A stretch of 64,000 nucleotides of DNA from an uncultured Methanobacterium sp. (GCF_963665055.1 NZ_OY762015.1:248001-312000); one strand, 5' to 3'; shown: positions 1 through 10,703, counted from the first letter of the stretch. Numbers and translations: made by a program. The notes: generated by a model from the sequence alone, not told the origin.

Positions 1-267
1 ATGAAAGCAGTATTATACACTAAGTATGGTTCTCCCAAAGTTCTTTTTCTAGAAGAGGTTGAAAACAGCACTCTACAGATAAATGCGGTTATGAATGTGG
101 CTATGAAAGATGAAAAAACCAAGAAATGCGCAGAATTTGTTGATAAACTTTTGCAATAGAGAATATGGTTAAAGCTTCAGAAAGCGAAAGAGTTTGCTTT
201 GAAAGTTAAGGAAAAGCTAACGAATTGGGTTAATTATATTTTGAGGGATTATTCAAAAGTGCGGTGA
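1..267 (+). pseudogene. Chimeric remnant: dehydrogenase N-terminus joined to flavodoxin-like C-terminal helices
   Basis: An ATG at base 1 opens a 52-codon frame that stops at TAG 157-159. The same frame then continues to TGA 265-267. The first 21 residues (MKAVLYTKYGSPKVLFLEEVE) match the N-terminus of medium-chain dehydrogenases and resemble the start of the broken dehydrogenase at 1338. The remainder (CAEFVDKLLQ, then LQKAKEFALKVKEKL after the stop) resembles the C-terminal helix of the flavodoxins at 310 and 786. No catalytic core of either family is left. I read this as the scar of a deletion that fused a dehydrogenase start to a flavodoxin end. Because it starts at the window edge, upstream context is unknown. 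Confidence 0.55.
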
Positions 268-309
268 AATAATGGAAAATAAAGGGAAAAAACAAGGGAT
301 GTGTTACTT

Positions 310-765
310 ATGAGATCTCTAATGGTATTGTATTCCTATCACCACCATAACACTGAAAAGGTTGCTGAAATGATTGCACCTGTTTTAGGTGCAGAAATAA
401 AGTGGCCGGAGGATGTCAATCCTGAAGAGATTAAAGAATATGATCTTATAGGTTTTGGATCTGGGATTTACGGTGGAATACATCATAAAACACTACTCGA
501 ACTAGCAGATAAATTACCTGAAACCACAGATAAGAAAGCATTTATTTTCTCAACCAGTGCAGGAGTTGAAAAATCTAAAACCATCAAATCTCACTCCGCT
601 CTTAGGGAAAAACTACAATCGAAGGGGTACATAATTGTTAATGAATTTCAGTGTAGAGGATTTTTAGGGAAAATAGGATTGGGAATAAGTAGGGGTCACC
701 CTGATGCTCAGGATCTCAAACATGCCGAAGAATTTGCTCAAAACCTTGTTAAAGCAAAAGATTAA
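310..765 (+). CDS. Flavodoxin family protein (copy 1)
   Basis: This is a short-chain flavodoxin-like protein of 151 residues, expected to bind FMN and carry electrons in the cytoplasm. The N-terminal beta strand LMVLYSYHHHNTEKVA carries the phosphate-binding loop (S-x-x-x-N-T), and IGFGSGIYGG is the second FMN-contacting loop. The ATG at 310 is chosen because AAGGGAT ends 9 bases upstream; a GTG at 301 is also in frame but lies directly on that motif. It is followed after 20 bases by a close paralogue, so the two probably share a transcript. Partner enzymes are not evident beyond the broken dehydrogenase downstream. The family is clear; the redox partner is unknown. Confidence 0.85.
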   Translation: MRSLMVLYSYHHHNTEKVAEMIAPVLGAEIKWPEDVNPEEIKEYDLIGFGSGIYGGIHHKTLLELADKLPETTDKKAFIFSTSAGVEKSKTIKSHSALREKLQSKGYIIVNEFQCRGFLGKIGLGISRGHPDAQDLKHAEEFAQNLVKAKD

Positions 766-785
766 TTCTAAAATGAGGGAAAATA

Positions 786-1259
786 ATGGAAGAGAAAAAT
801 AAATCATTAATTGTTCTGTATTCATATCATCATTATAATACAGAGAAAATAGCTGGAATCTTCTCTAAAATTCTTGATGCAGAGATAAAATGGCCAGATG
901 AAATAAATCCGGAAGAAATTCTAGAATATGATTTAATAGGTTTTGGATCGGGAATTTATAGTGCCAAACATGATGGATCTCTACTTGAACTTGCCGATGA
1001 AATATCAGAAGTGAATGATAAAAAAGCATTTATTTTTTCTACTGCTGGAATCAGTGGGGAATCTAAAAAAATCAAAGATCACTCTAAACTCAGGGAAAAA
1101 CTAGAATCAAAAGGCTATATAATTGTTGATGAATTTCAGTGTAAAGGATTTAACACCAACAGCTTTCTTAAACTATTTGGCGGGATGAATAAGGGCAGGC
1201 CTAATGCAAAAGACCTTAAAAATGCGGAAGAATTTGCTAATAAACTGAAAAGAACATGA
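786..1259 (+). CDS. Flavodoxin family protein (copy 2)
   Basis: A 157-residue paralogue of the preceding gene that keeps almost the same landmarks: LIVLYSYHHYNTEKIA for FMN phosphate binding, AEIKWPDEINPEEI, IGFGSGIYS, and KAFIFSTAGISG. The C-terminal region differs by a small insertion (NTNSFLKLFGG). A GAGGGAAAATA sequence just before ATG 786 serves as ribosome binding site. The tandem arrangement and strong similarity indicate a local duplication; two further flavodoxin-like C-terminal scraps lie at 100-267. It probably acts as a soluble FMN electron carrier, with an unknown partner. Confidence 0.85.
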   Translation: MEEKNKSLIVLYSYHHYNTEKIAGIFSKILDAEIKWPDEINPEEILEYDLIGFGSGIYSAKHDGSLLELADEISEVNDKKAFIFSTAGISGESKKIKDHSKLREKLESKGYIIVDEFQCKGFNTNSFLKLFGGMNKGRPNAKDLKNAEEFANKLKRT

Positions 1260-1337
1260 TATTAAAAATAACACAAAAATGGAATTAATCATCATATCAT
1301 CGTAGACATTTTACAAATTTAATGTGGGGAATAACTT

Positions 1338-2313
1338 ATTAAAGCAATTATTTGCAAGAAATATGGTCCTCCAGATGTTCTTCAAATGGTGGATGTAGAA
1401 AAACCTATCCCAAAGGACAATGAAGTACTGGTAAGAATATATGCGACCACAGTGACAGCAGGGGACTGTGAACTTCGAAGGTTTGAAATGCCAGTTTGGT
1501 TATGGCTTTTGGCGAGAGTAGGGTTTGGTATTAGAGGACCAAGGAAAAAAATATTAGGGCAAGAGTTATCTGGGGAAATAGAAGAGACTGGCAAAGATGT
1601 GAAACGATTTAGGGAAGGTGATCAAATTTTTGCACGTACCGGTTTTGATTTAGGTGCCTATGCAGAATATATGCGTTTCTCTGAAAAAGGGGTGCTGGCC
1701 AAAAAACCGACCAATATGACTTATGAAGAAGCCGCAGCAGTTCCTTTTGGGGGAATTGAAGCATTGCATTTTTTGATAAAAGCAAATATTCAAAGTGGAG
1801 AAAAAGTTCTGATCAATGGTGCATCTGGTAGTATTGGCACGGTAGCAGTGCAGTTTGCCAAATATTTGGGGGCAGAAGTTACTGGTGTGTGCAGCACCCA
1901 AAATCTGGCCATGGTGCGCGCCATTGGTGCAGATCATTATCATTGATTATACTCAAAAAGATTTCACAAAAAGTGATGAAACATATGATGTAATTTTTGA
2001 CGTGGCTGGAAAGAGTCCTTATTTCAGTAGTTTAAAATCCCTAAATGAAAATGGACGCTATCTTCTAGCTAACCCTGGGCTGTCGCAGATGGTTCGAGGA
2101 CTATGGACTTCCCTGAGAAGCAACAAGAAAGTAATAACCAAAACACCACCCGGAAAACCTGAAGATTTAATTTTCCTCAAAGAACTTATTGAAGCTGGAA
2201 AGATAAAAGTGATAATTGATAGCTATTACCCCTTGGAAAAAACTTCCGAAGCCCACAAATATGTTGAAAGAGGACATAAACAGGGAAATGTGGTCTTAAC
2301 TGTAGAACATTAA
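1338..2313 (+). pseudogene. Medium-chain (quinone reductase-like) dehydrogenase, frameshifted
   Basis: The two reading frames together make a complete NAD(P)H-dependent medium-chain dehydrogenase of the zinc-free quinone oxidoreductase type, about 325 residues. The groES-like domain is followed by a Rossmann motif ([23 protein letters not shown]). Two lesions are visible. The frame breaks near 1935-1945: GADHYH hits TGA while the continuation IDYTQKDF lies in another frame, consistent with one extra base. The codon at the expected start (1338, before [14 protein letters not shown]) is ATT, not ATG, although GTGGGGA sits at ideal spacing upstream. The first ATG (1386) would cut off the first strand of the fold. 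Probably a recent pseudogene; a sequencing error could explain the frameshift but not the start codon. Confidence 0.8.
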
Positions 2314-2546
2314 ATAGTTGCATTAAATAGTTTCCTGGTGATTGAGTAGGGAAAATGTGCAGATAATTCCTTCAGCATGAAAATATGCTCTTTCAGCATA
2401 TGCATAAAAAAGGTTTAAAAGATTATTAAATATTACAATTTATGAAACAACCTCTTAAAAATCAAAAATAAGTCCTTTAAATTATTTTTTTTATCTGAAT
2501 TATAAATTTTCTGTTTAACAATATTCCTTTTTAATTAAAAAAATTG

Positions 2547-3220
<674 letters not shown>

Positions 3221-3345
3221 TTTTGGTGTTACTTAATATTATCATTCACCAACAATTTTACTAAATAATTGCTATCATTTTTATGACTTATATTAATTTC
3301 TAAAATCATTAGGTGATTCCCCTAAACTTGAAAAATAGATTAATA

Positions 3346-3355
3346 GTATAAATAG
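3346..3355 (+). promoter_or_regulatory. TATA box of mtxX, probable leaderless transcript
   Basis: GTATAAATAG is centred about 26 bases before the ATG at 3377. Archaeal transcription normally starts about 25 bases downstream of the TATA centre, which places the first transcribed base at the start codon. No Shine-Dalgarno sequence is present between the box and the ATG. Confidence 0.55.
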
Positions 3356-3376
3356 GTACACACGAAAATATTAACA

Positions 3377-4072
3377 ATGAAAATCGCAGCTGGTGTGGGT
3401 GAAAATCAGGCTATAATCCAGGCAGCAGGTAAAGTTGACTTTGAAGTTGTTTTAACAGAATCTGAAGAGGAATTGCTGAACTTATTATTAACTGGAAAAG
3501 TTGATGCTGCAATTAGGGGGTCCCTAAGTGCATCTCATCTACTTAAAATGCTCAGAGAAAAGTATCCTGAAGTCTACCGTGCATCCCTACTGGAGCTTAA
3601 AGGCCACCAAGTGCTCCTGGCTCCGGTGGGCATAGATGAAGGAGACACCCTGGAACAGAAAAAGAAACTGATTGAATACGGGGCTCATTTTCTGTATCGG
3701 CTAGGTTTAAATCCTAAAATTGCAGTTATCTCCGGCGGAAGACCCCAGGATATGGGTAGAAGTCCACAGATTGATAAAAGTATCATGGAAGCCGAAGAGT
3801 TAACCCGGATCACAAGGGATAAATATGAGGTTAAACATTACTTTGCATTAATAGAAGATGCAGTTGCTGATGGGGCCAACATGATACTGGCACCAGATGG
3901 TATCTGTGGGAATCTGATTTTTCGCAGCCTTGTTTTATTGGGTTTTGTTAAAAGCCATGGGGCAGTAGCTCTTGGTATTGATGAAATATTCATTGACACT
4001 TCCCGATCCCAGAGTGAAGAAGGATACTTGTGTGCTTTAAAACTGGCAGAAAAACTGGTTAGAAGAAAATAG
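3377..4072 (+). CDS. mtxX: Methanogenesis marker protein 4 (MtxX, methyltransferase-related)
   Basis: A 231-residue protein matching the methanogen-specific MtxX/marker-4 family, which is distantly related to phosphate acyltransferase and PTA-type folds and was named for its link to the methyl-H4MPT:CoM methyltransferase. Its exact reaction is not established. Recognisable stretches are [13 protein letters not shown] at the start, [31 protein letters not shown], and [19 protein letters not shown]. The length is normal. The start is fixed by the TATA position and by the lack of upstream in-frame ATGs. It is followed after 170 bases by uppS. Its presence is good evidence that the host is a methanogen. 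Confidence 0.9.
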   Translation: MKIAAGVGENQAIIQAAGKVDFEVVLTESEEELLNLLLTGKVDAAIRGSLSASHLLKMLREKYPEVYRASLLELKGHQVLLAPVGIDEGDTLEQKKKLIEYGAHFLYRLGLNPKIAVISGGRPQDMGRSPQIDKSIMEAEELTRITRDKYEVKHYFALIEDAVADGANMILAPDGICGNLIFRSLVLLGFVKSHGAVALGIDEIFIDTSRSQSEEGYLCALKLAEKLVRRK

Positions 4073-4243
4073 GAATAATAGATTTATTATAACAAATCAA
4101 ATAATTTATCACAATTTAAATCAGAATATCCATCTATTACATAGAATCAAGTTAGCATTTCAATCATGAAATATTTCTACAGCATAAAATTTTACCTATC
4201 CCCAGAATCATATATTTATCAAAAATTATTAAAGGAATCTAAA

Positions 4244-5011
4244 ATGTCAGCATTAACACCACTTTACAGGATTTATGAATGGTACATCTCCCGTAATCTC
4301 CGACCAGAGAACATGCCCAAACATGTAGCTATTATTATGGATGGAAATCGTCGTTTTTCCAAAATCCAGGGAAATCTTGATGCTATTGACGGTCACAAGA
4401 AAGGGATTGACACTTTAGAACGGGTTCTTGACTGGTGTGTTGATCTGGGTATTGAAATCGTAACTGCCTACGCTTTTTCCACTGAAAACTTCAAAAGACC
4501 ACCCAAGGAAGTGGAGGGGTTAATGCAACTTTTCAAGGAAAACTTTGAGGGAATAGCCCGTAACAAAAAGATTCACGATAACCAGGTCCGTGTAAAGGCA
4601 GTGGGTAAACTGGAACTTTTACCAGAAGATGTCAGGGAAGCGATCCGTATCGCTGAAAAATCAACTGCCCATTACAATAAAAGACAAGTGAACATTGCCA
4701 TTGGTTACGATGGACGTATGGAGATCGTTGATGCTATAAAAAAGATAGTTAAAGAAGTTCAGGAAGGAAAGATAACCACCGAGGATATTGATGAGGAACT
4801 GGTAAACAGTAACCTCTACACTGCTGGTCTGGAAGATCCTAATTTAATAATCAGGACCAGTGGTGAGGAAAGGCTCAGTGGATTCCTCTTATGGCAATCA
4901 TCGTACTCTGAACTCTATTTCTGCGATAGTTTATGGCCCGAACTCAGGAAAGTTGACTTTTTAAGGGCTTTACGATCTTATCAAGAGAGGGAAAGGCGAT
5001 ACGGGGTTTAG
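4244..5011 (+). CDS. uppS: Cis-prenyltransferase (UppS/DHDDS type polyprenyl diphosphate synthase)
   Basis: It catalyses Z-type condensation of isopentenyl diphosphate to make the long polyprenyl carrier lipid used in cell-wall and glycan assembly. All family signatures are present: [14 protein letters not shown] with the catalytic Asp, [18 protein letters not shown], and near the C-terminus [26 protein letters not shown]. The 255-residue length is normal. An in-frame ATG 78 bases upstream exists, but AAAGGAAT just before ATG 4244 and the family start ([14 protein letters not shown]) favour the shorter form. The TatD nuclease gene follows after 10 bases, so they are probably co-transcribed. 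Confidence 0.93.
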   Translation: MSALTPLYRIYEWYISRNLRPENMPKHVAIIMDGNRRFSKIQGNLDAIDGHKKGIDTLERVLDWCVDLGIEIVTAYAFSTENFKRPPKEVEGLMQLFKENFEGIARNKKIHDNQVRVKAVGKLELLPEDVREAIRIAEKSTAHYNKRQVNIAIGYDGRMEIVDAIKKIVKEVQEGKITTEDIDEELVNSNLYTAGLEDPNLIIRTSGEERLSGFLLWQSSYSELYFCDSLWPELRKVDFLRALRSYQERERRYGV

Positions 5012-5021
5012 GTGTTTTTGA

Positions 5022-5780
5022 ATGATTGACAGTCACTGTCACATTGATTTTAAAGTTTACAATAAAAACAGGCAGGAAGTTCTAGGACGTGCACAGGAGA
5101 AATTAACCGCCATTGTGAACTCCGGTGCCACACTGGGGGGCAACAGACGAACCCTGAAACTGGCCATGGAATATGATAATTTTTTGTATCCTACACTGGG
5201 ATTCCATCCATCCAATGCATCTAAATCCGATGCTTCAGTAATAAAACAGGCTTTAGATGAAATTGAGGTTAATATTGATGTTGCGGTAGGTCTGGGTGAA
5301 ACTGGCCTTGACTTCAATGATCCAGGTGGTGAAGATGATAAAAATAAACAGATAAAACTCTTTGAAACCTTCCTTGAAATGTCAGTGGAGTACCAGTTAC
5401 CCCTGGTGATACATGCCCGTGACGCCGAGGAAAAAGCACTGGAAATGGTTAAAAAACATCCCTCCATTCCCCAGGTAATATTCCACTGTTACGGTGGAGA
5501 TATCCAGATTGCCCATAAAATAATTGAAGAGGGATATTTCATTTCTCTTTCAACCATTGTCTGTTTTTCAGAGCATCATCAACAACTGGCTGCTGAACTA
5601 CCTTTATCCCAGCTCCTCACAGAAACAGACAGTCCCTATCTTTCACCATTCAAAGGACAGCGCAACGAACCTGCTTTTGTTGAAGAAACTGTTAAAACTA
5701 TTTCCCAGGTTAAATCAATCCCTATGGATGAAGTTGCCAGTGTAACTGATGGTAATGCCCGGAAAATATTCGGATTTTAA
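5022..5780 (+). CDS. TatD family metal-dependent hydrolase
   Basis: A 252-residue TIM-barrel amidohydrolase of the TatD group, which act as metal-dependent 3'-5' DNases or RNases. Metal-binding landmarks are [10 protein letters not shown] at the start, [25 protein letters not shown] and [10 protein letters not shown] near the end. All are intact, including the final Asp. AGGTG from the end of uppS serves as ribosome binding site at about 8 bases, which supports an operon with uppS. The gene runs convergently into the decarboxylase-like gene with only 11 bases between the stops. The function of the archaeal members is not defined beyond general nuclease activity. Confidence 0.9.
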   Translation: MIDSHCHIDFKVYNKNRQEVLGRAQEKLTAIVNSGATLGGNRRTLKLAMEYDNFLYPTLGFHPSNASKSDASVIKQALDEIEVNIDVAVGLGETGLDFNDPGGEDDKNKQIKLFETFLEMSVEYQLPLVIHARDAEEKALEMVKKHPSIPQVIFHCYGGDIQIAHKIIEEGYFISLSTIVCFSEHHQQLAAELPLSQLLTETDSPYLSPFKGQRNEPAFVEETVKTISQVKSIPMDEVASVTDGNARKIFGF

Positions 5781-5791
5781 ATAGGGGTTAG

Positions 5792-6181
5792 TTATTTTTC
5801 AAACTTTTCATTCCTCTCCTTAAAAACCTCTTTAGCTGCATTTAGGCCGTTAATTGCGGCAGGAAAACCTGCATAAACTGCCATTTGAATTATGACTTCA
5901 ATTATTTCAGTAGGAGTGCATCCTACATTTAAAGCACCATGTACATGGCTTTTAAGTTCTGGTTGGGCGTTTCCAAGGGTGGTGATTGATGCAACTGTAA
6001 CCAGTTCCCTGGTCTTCAGATCCAAACCTGGTCTTGAATAAATATCTCCATATGGAAATTCAGCGATGTAACGGGCCATATCTGGAGCCACATCATTTAA
6101 ACTTTTTTCTAAATCTTTGTAAGAATCTGGGTTCATTATTTTTAAATTTTCCATGCCTTTCTGGTATCTATCTTCACTCAT
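5792..6181 (-). CDS. Carboxymuconolactone decarboxylase family protein
   Basis: A 129-residue all-helical protein of the CMD/AhpD superfamily. The core [40 protein letters not shown] signature and the following helix ([22 protein letters not shown]) fit CMD proteins. The CxxC redox pair of AhpD-type peroxidase partners is absent; only one Cys is present, in VGCTP. It is therefore closer to the gamma-carboxymuconolactone decarboxylase-like group that is widespread in methanogens, whose substrate is unknown. It is transcribed alone from a promoter region shared with the small secreted protein at 6388, where GTATAC dyads lie. Confidence 0.85.
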   Translation of the reverse strand: MSEDRYQKGMENLKIMNPDSYKDLEKSLNDVAPDMARYIAEFPYGDIYSRPGLDLKTRELVTVASITTLGNAQPELKSHVHGALNVGCTPTEIIEVIIQMAVYAGFPAAINGLNAAKEVFKERNEKFEK

Positions 6182-6261
6182 GATTACACTTGCCTTTATT
6201 ACATTCTTACTGTATGGTTTTTAGGAGATTTTTAACGTATAATTTAAGATAACCTTCTTTT

Positions 6262-6287
6262 TAAAGTATACATCGTGGTATACATTT
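6262..6287. promoter_or_regulatory. Candidate operator: paired GTATAC dyads in divergent promoter
   Basis: Two GTATAC palindromes at 6266-6271 and 6278-6283 sit 12 bases apart. With flanking A and T tracts they form an inverted repeat (TAAAGTATAC / GTATACATTT, 8 of 10 positions paired). The site lies between the divergent genes at 6181 and 6388. No bound regulator is known; a GTATAC-centred palindrome also occurs at 53731. Confidence 0.4.
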
Positions 6288-6387
6288 AATATCTACGTTT
6301 TCATAATATAATTTAGTTATAGTGGAACTAATTTAATTAGGATGCACCTTCAAATGAGTATAAACCATAGGCAAGCGGGTGGTTAAT

Positions 6388-6663
6388 GTGAAGAAGTTAC
6401 TCACGAGTTTTATATTATTAATGGCAGTTTGTTTAATGTTCCAACCAGTTATGGCTGTAGATCAGTCCAGTCTGAAAGATGTGAAAAACACTGCAGATCA
6501 GGCAATTCAGAATGCAAGTAAAGCAACTAATGACACAGCACAGGACGTTCAAAATACTCTGGGCCCTATACAGGACATTCTCAACACAATCAGCTCTATT
6601 CTACAGCAAATACAACAGATTTTCCAGAGCATATCATACATAATGGGTGGTGGCAATCAATAA
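6388..6663 (+). CDS. Small secreted protein with signal peptide
   Basis: The 91-residue product starts with a typical signal peptide ([23 protein letters not shown], probable cleavage after AMA). The mature part is about 68 residues, rich in Gln, Asn, Thr and Ser, and predicted helical ([27 protein letters not shown]), with spaced hydrophobic residues suggesting an amphipathic coiled helix. It ends in [12 protein letters not shown]. No Cys is present in the mature part. GTG 6388 is chosen as start because AGCGGGTGG lies 5 bases upstream; GTG 6379 lies on that motif. No named family is recognised. It probably acts at the cell surface. Confidence 0.65.
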   Translation: MKKLLTSFILLMAVCLMFQPVMAVDQSSLKDVKNTADQAIQNASKATNDTAQDVQNTLGPIQDILNTISSILQQIQQIFQSISYIMGGGNQ

Positions 6664-6700
6664 GTTCCCCTTTTTATGTTTTTTCACAGAGAATGGGGGG

Positions 6701-6920
6701 GTTATTGGAATGAATTTGGTCATTGGACTTGCTATTTCCGTTTATTGGACTTAATAGTCATTGGACCTATTATAATGTATTGGGCCTATATAATGTATTG
6801 GGCTTATTATGGGTATTCGGCCTATTATTGAGTTATTATTGGGTGTTGGACTCATTATTCTAATTATTGGGTCTATTATTCAAGTTTTACGGCTTATTAT
6901 TCGAATTACTGGGCCAATTT
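6701..6920 (+). repeat. Degenerate ~20-bp tandem repeat array
   Basis: The 285-base spacer before arfC is largely built from degenerate units of the form TATTGGGCCTATTATTN, recurring about ten times with drift (TATTGGGCCTATA, TATTGGGCTTATTA, TATTCGGCCTATTA, TATTGGGTCTATTA). There is no ORF. No perfect unit is conserved throughout, so it looks like an old, decaying array. Confidence 0.65.
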
Positions 6921-6960
6921 TAAAGAAACTAACTATGGAGGGATTATTATAAAACCGAAA

Positions 6961-7602
6961 GTGATACTCAATGCAGCCATGACCTTGGATGGAAAAATCG
7001 CCACCAGAACAGGTAGTTCAGAAATTTCGGGTCAAAAAGATCTTTTAAGGGTACACAGACTCCGGAAAGAGATGGATGCAATAATGGTGGGGATAAACAC
7101 GGTAATGGAAGATGACCCCCGCCTCACAGTCCACAAAATCTCTGCAAACCTCAATGATAACCCGATAAGGGTGGTGGTGGATAGTAAAGCCCGCACACCT
7201 CCAGAATACCGGATACTTAATCAGGAAGCTCCTACTATCATTGCAGTTTCCAGTGAAGCACCACAGGATAAAATTAAAGCTCTAGAGGAAGATGGTAAAT
7301 CAGAAGTGATTATCTGTGGGGATAAACAGGTTGATCTCAATTGTTTAATGGATGAACTGGGAAATAAAGGGATTAAAACATTAATGCTCGAGGGTGGTTC
7401 CACTTTAAATTATTCCATGCTCAGTGAAGGTCTGGTAAATGAAGTAAGGGTGTGCATAGCTCCTATGATCGCAGGAGGAACCAGGGCTAAGACTCTGGTA
7501 GATGGGGATGGAGTAGATTACATGAAGGATGCCTTCCGTTTGAAGTTTAAAAAGAGTTATAATCTGGGGGAAGACCTCATAGTTGAGTATAGTGTTTTAT
7601 GA
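6961..7602 (+). CDS. arfC: 2,5-diamino-6-ribosylamino-pyrimidinone 5'-phosphate reductase
   Basis: This is the archaeal riboflavin/F420 flavin-precursor enzyme that reduces the ribosyl chain of the diaminopyrimidine made from GTP, using NADPH. Family signatures are NAAMTLDGKIATRTGSSEISG, the dinucleotide segment DAIMVGINTVMEDDPRLTVH, NPIRVVVDSKARTP, and LMLEGGSTLNYSML. The coordinate given is the first canonical start (GTG). The family N-terminus, with Lys-Pro before the first strand, is encoded just upstream (codons ATA AAA CCG AAA). A strong GGAGGG at 6937-6942 is spaced for an ATA or ATT codon at 6946-6949, not for GTG 6961. True initiation may therefore be non-canonical. Confidence 0.9.
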   Translation: MILNAAMTLDGKIATRTGSSEISGQKDLLRVHRLRKEMDAIMVGINTVMEDDPRLTVHKISANLNDNPIRVVVDSKARTPPEYRILNQEAPTIIAVSSEAPQDKIKALEEDGKSEVIICGDKQVDLNCLMDELGNKGIKTLMLEGGSTLNYSMLSEGLVNEVRVCIAPMIAGGTRAKTLVDGDGVDYMKDAFRLKFKKSYNLGEDLIVEYSVL

Positions 7603-7746
7603 ACTTTTACCGGGACTTTTCATTATATTGATTCTTTATTTTTCAATTAAAACTATACCATTTTAATCCATTTTTATTCCATTATATTCCATTTTAAAAA
7701 ATCTTTAAAAAATCTTCAATTTAAAAAAATAAATCAAAAAAATCCG

Positions 7747-7860
7747 CCATTAATCCTTGAAAATATGTCTTTTTAACAAGAAAATATGCCATTTAATCTT
7801 TGAAAATCTGACATTATACAAGAAAACCTGTTATTTGATCCTTGAAAATCTGACATTAAA
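7747..7860 (+). repeat. 42-bp tandem repeat, about 2.7 copies
   Basis: Units at 7747-7788, 7789-7830 and 7831-7860 share CCTTGAAAATCTGACATT, an AACAAGAAAA block and similar spacing. They fill the end of the spacer between the convergent genes arfC and the PHP gene. The rest of that spacer (7603-7746) is AT-rich with T runs that could end transcription from both sides. Confidence 0.75.
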
Positions 7861-7861
7861 A

Positions 7862-8527
7862 TTATAATATGCCTTTTTTCTCAAGTATATGGAGTGGATT
7901 ATCTCTTAAAACTTTTTTAATTTCATTTTCAGGCAGACCTGCTCCTAAAGCTATTTTTTTAGCCATTTCACAGTTTACCAGATCTCCTGGTGCGTGGGTG
8001 TCTGTGTCCACCACCAGATTGGCACCTACTTCCCGGGCTACCTGAACTACGTGTCCATTACCCAGGCTGTGGCCCCTTCTGGCACTTATCTCCAAGGCTA
8101 TGTCATTTACTTTAGCAATACGTGCTTCTTCATGAGTTATAAGTCCTGGGTGTGCTAATACATCCACATCAGGACAGTTAACCGCACTCCAGTTGGTTCC
8201 CTCAATCACTGGTTCCACCAGTGTTTCACCGTGCACTACAATAACCTCTGCACCCAGTTCCTTGGCTTTTTTGGCCAGTTTAGGGATTATCTCAGAGGGT
8301 GCATGGGTTATTTCTGCTCCAGGAACAATTTCAATGTCCCAGTTATCTCTAATATCTAGAACTGCGTTAATCACGCGGCCAACACAGTCCAGATTGGAGG
8401 CATCCACGTGGTCAGTGATTGCCACTGCCTGATGTCCTAGAACACAGGCTCGCCGTGCTATTTCTGAAGGTAAGAGTTCACCATCACTGAATATACTGTG
8501 GGTGTGTAAGTCGATTCGTTTTCCCAT
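7862..8527 (-). CDS. PHP domain phosphoesterase (histidinol-phosphatase-like)
   Basis: A 221-residue PHP-fold protein. Metal ligands typical of the fold are visible: [16 protein letters not shown] at the N-terminus, [30 protein letters not shown] and [11 protein letters not shown]. The family includes histidinol phosphatases and nucleotide phosphoesterases. A conserved archaeal subgroup of this length is annotated only as histidinol phosphate phosphatase-like, so the substrate is inferred weakly. AGGAG lies 8 bases before the ATG. It is transcribed divergently from pantoate kinase with 154 AT-rich bases between them, and convergently with arfC. Confidence 0.88.
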   Translation of the reverse strand: MGKRIDLHTHSIFSDGELLPSEIARRACVLGHQAVAITDHVDASNLDCVGRVINAVLDIRDNWDIEIVPGAEITHAPSEIIPKLAKKAKELGAEVIVVHGETLVEPVIEGTNWSAVNCPDVDVLAHPGLITHEEARIAKVNDIALEISARRGHSLGNGHVVQVAREVGANLVVDTDTHAPGDLVNCEMAKKIALGAGLPENEIKKVLRDNPLHILEKKGIL

Positions 8528-8658
8528 ACAGGGGTCTCCTGATTTTATATATTACTTGATTATTCAATGTTAATTTTATCCATTTAACTCAATTTTACCA
8601 TTTAATTCAATAATCATTTAATGTCAATTTAATTACCTTTATTATTTATTTATCAGGG

Positions 8659-9599
<941 letters not shown>

Positions 9600-9866
9600 G
9601 AAAAATAGATCGTATTTAGGGGATTAAATAAAGATTAGGGATTCAAATAAAGATGTTTAACAGACTTTTTAAAAAGAGATTAAATGTCTATTCGTTAATG
9701 TATTATTTGTTAATGTATGATATGTTTTTTGAAGAATATTTCATGATATGATGTTTTTGTTGGTATAAGATATGTTTTTTGAGGATTCTATGTGGAATTA
9801 AAGATTAATTTGGTAAATTTGGAGATTTGCACGCTTTGATAATGTTTAAATTAAATCATACCCTTT

Positions 9867-9930
9867 AAGTTAAAACATCTTCAATATTAAGTTAAAACAT
9901 CTTCAATATTAAGTTAAAATATCTTCAATA
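9867..9930 (+). repeat. 22-bp tandem repeat overlapping a gene end
   Basis: AAGTTAAAACATCTTCAATATT occurs at 9867-9888 and 9889-9910, with a third diverged copy at 9911-9930. The third copy is the coding 3' end of the regulator gene, so the array appears to have grown outward from that stop codon. The spacer 9600-9866 is AT-rich and otherwise holds only a loose repeat of GATATGTTTTTTGA. Confidence 0.8.
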
Positions 9931-10703
9931 ATGTAGTTGATACCTTCCGCATCCATTCTATTGGTTAATGTCCTGGTCATTTTACCCACTGCAAATATCA
10001 AAACGTTTAACCCGCGATTGGCAGCAGCAACAGCTGCTTGGGGAGTGGCAAATTCAAAATCTGGTTTGATTTCCAGTTTATCTACCATGGATCTGGAGAC
10101 AGTTCCCATGATACCCACCCTCTGGATACGATTTTCATATTTTCCCAGAATCTCCTGAACATGTTCAATATCACAGACACGGCTACCACCCTGGTTAATG
10201 GTAGGGAGTTTGATAATAACTACAAATCCTGGTTCAAGTTCGATTGTCCCACCTAAACTGACCAGAGCTACATCTTCACCCTTTTTAGCATCATGAAGTA
10301 CTTCAGCATGGGCAGAAGTTTTTTCCTTACCTGCATACAGTGTCCCTTCATCCATTTTAAGCCACACTGCTTCCCCTTCTTTCAGGTTTTCACGAGCAAT
10401 GGCTGGCCACACAGATTTGTAGGTGTTCATGGTATCTATGACCTGATCTGCATATTTACGGAGATCATTAGCACCAGTTTTCACCTTTTCAATCCCACGT
10501 TTGGTGATCTTGTAACGTGCCTGGCCACTACCTGTTTCAACCCATCCTTCATCCACTAAACTCTTCAAATTCTCTGAAACCGCTTGAACAGTGATGCCCA
10601 ACTGGTCGGCAATATCCTTTTGACGTAGATGGGGTTGGCCTTTGGCAATCTCTGCCAGGATCTGAAACTTAGTAAGTTCACCCTTTTTCTTGAAAACTTT
10701 CAT
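9909..10703 (-). CDS. Winged-helix transcriptional regulator with large C-terminal domain
   Basis: A 264-residue protein. The N-terminal 75 residues form a winged helix: [44 protein letters not shown], then a Gly-rich wing [10 protein letters not shown]. The C-terminal 180 residues form an alpha/beta domain with motifs such as [23 protein letters not shown] and [16 protein letters not shown]. This pairing is a conserved euryarchaeal family whose C-terminal domain is thought to sense a ligand; the target is unknown. It begins the long minus-strand run but is separated from the DHH gene by 235 AT-rich bases, so it is probably expressed alone. Confidence 0.8.
   Translation of the reverse strand: MKVFKKKGELTKFQILAEIAKGQPHLRQKDIADQLGITVQAVSENLKSLVDEGWVETGSGQARYKITKRGIEKVKTGANDLRKYADQVIDTMNTYKSVWPAIARENLKEGEAVWLKMDEGTLYAGKEKTSAHAEVLHDAKKGEDVALVSLGGTIELEPGFVVIIKLPTINQGGSRVCDIEHVQEILGKYENRIQRVGIMGTVSRSMVDKLEIKPDFEFATPQAAVAAANRGLNVLIFAVGKMTRTLTNRMDAEGINYIIEDILT

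Noticed and set aside
5057..5467. 136-codon antisense frame within the TatD gene
   Set aside because: Shadow of a well-supported coding sequence; Ser-rich translation without family features.
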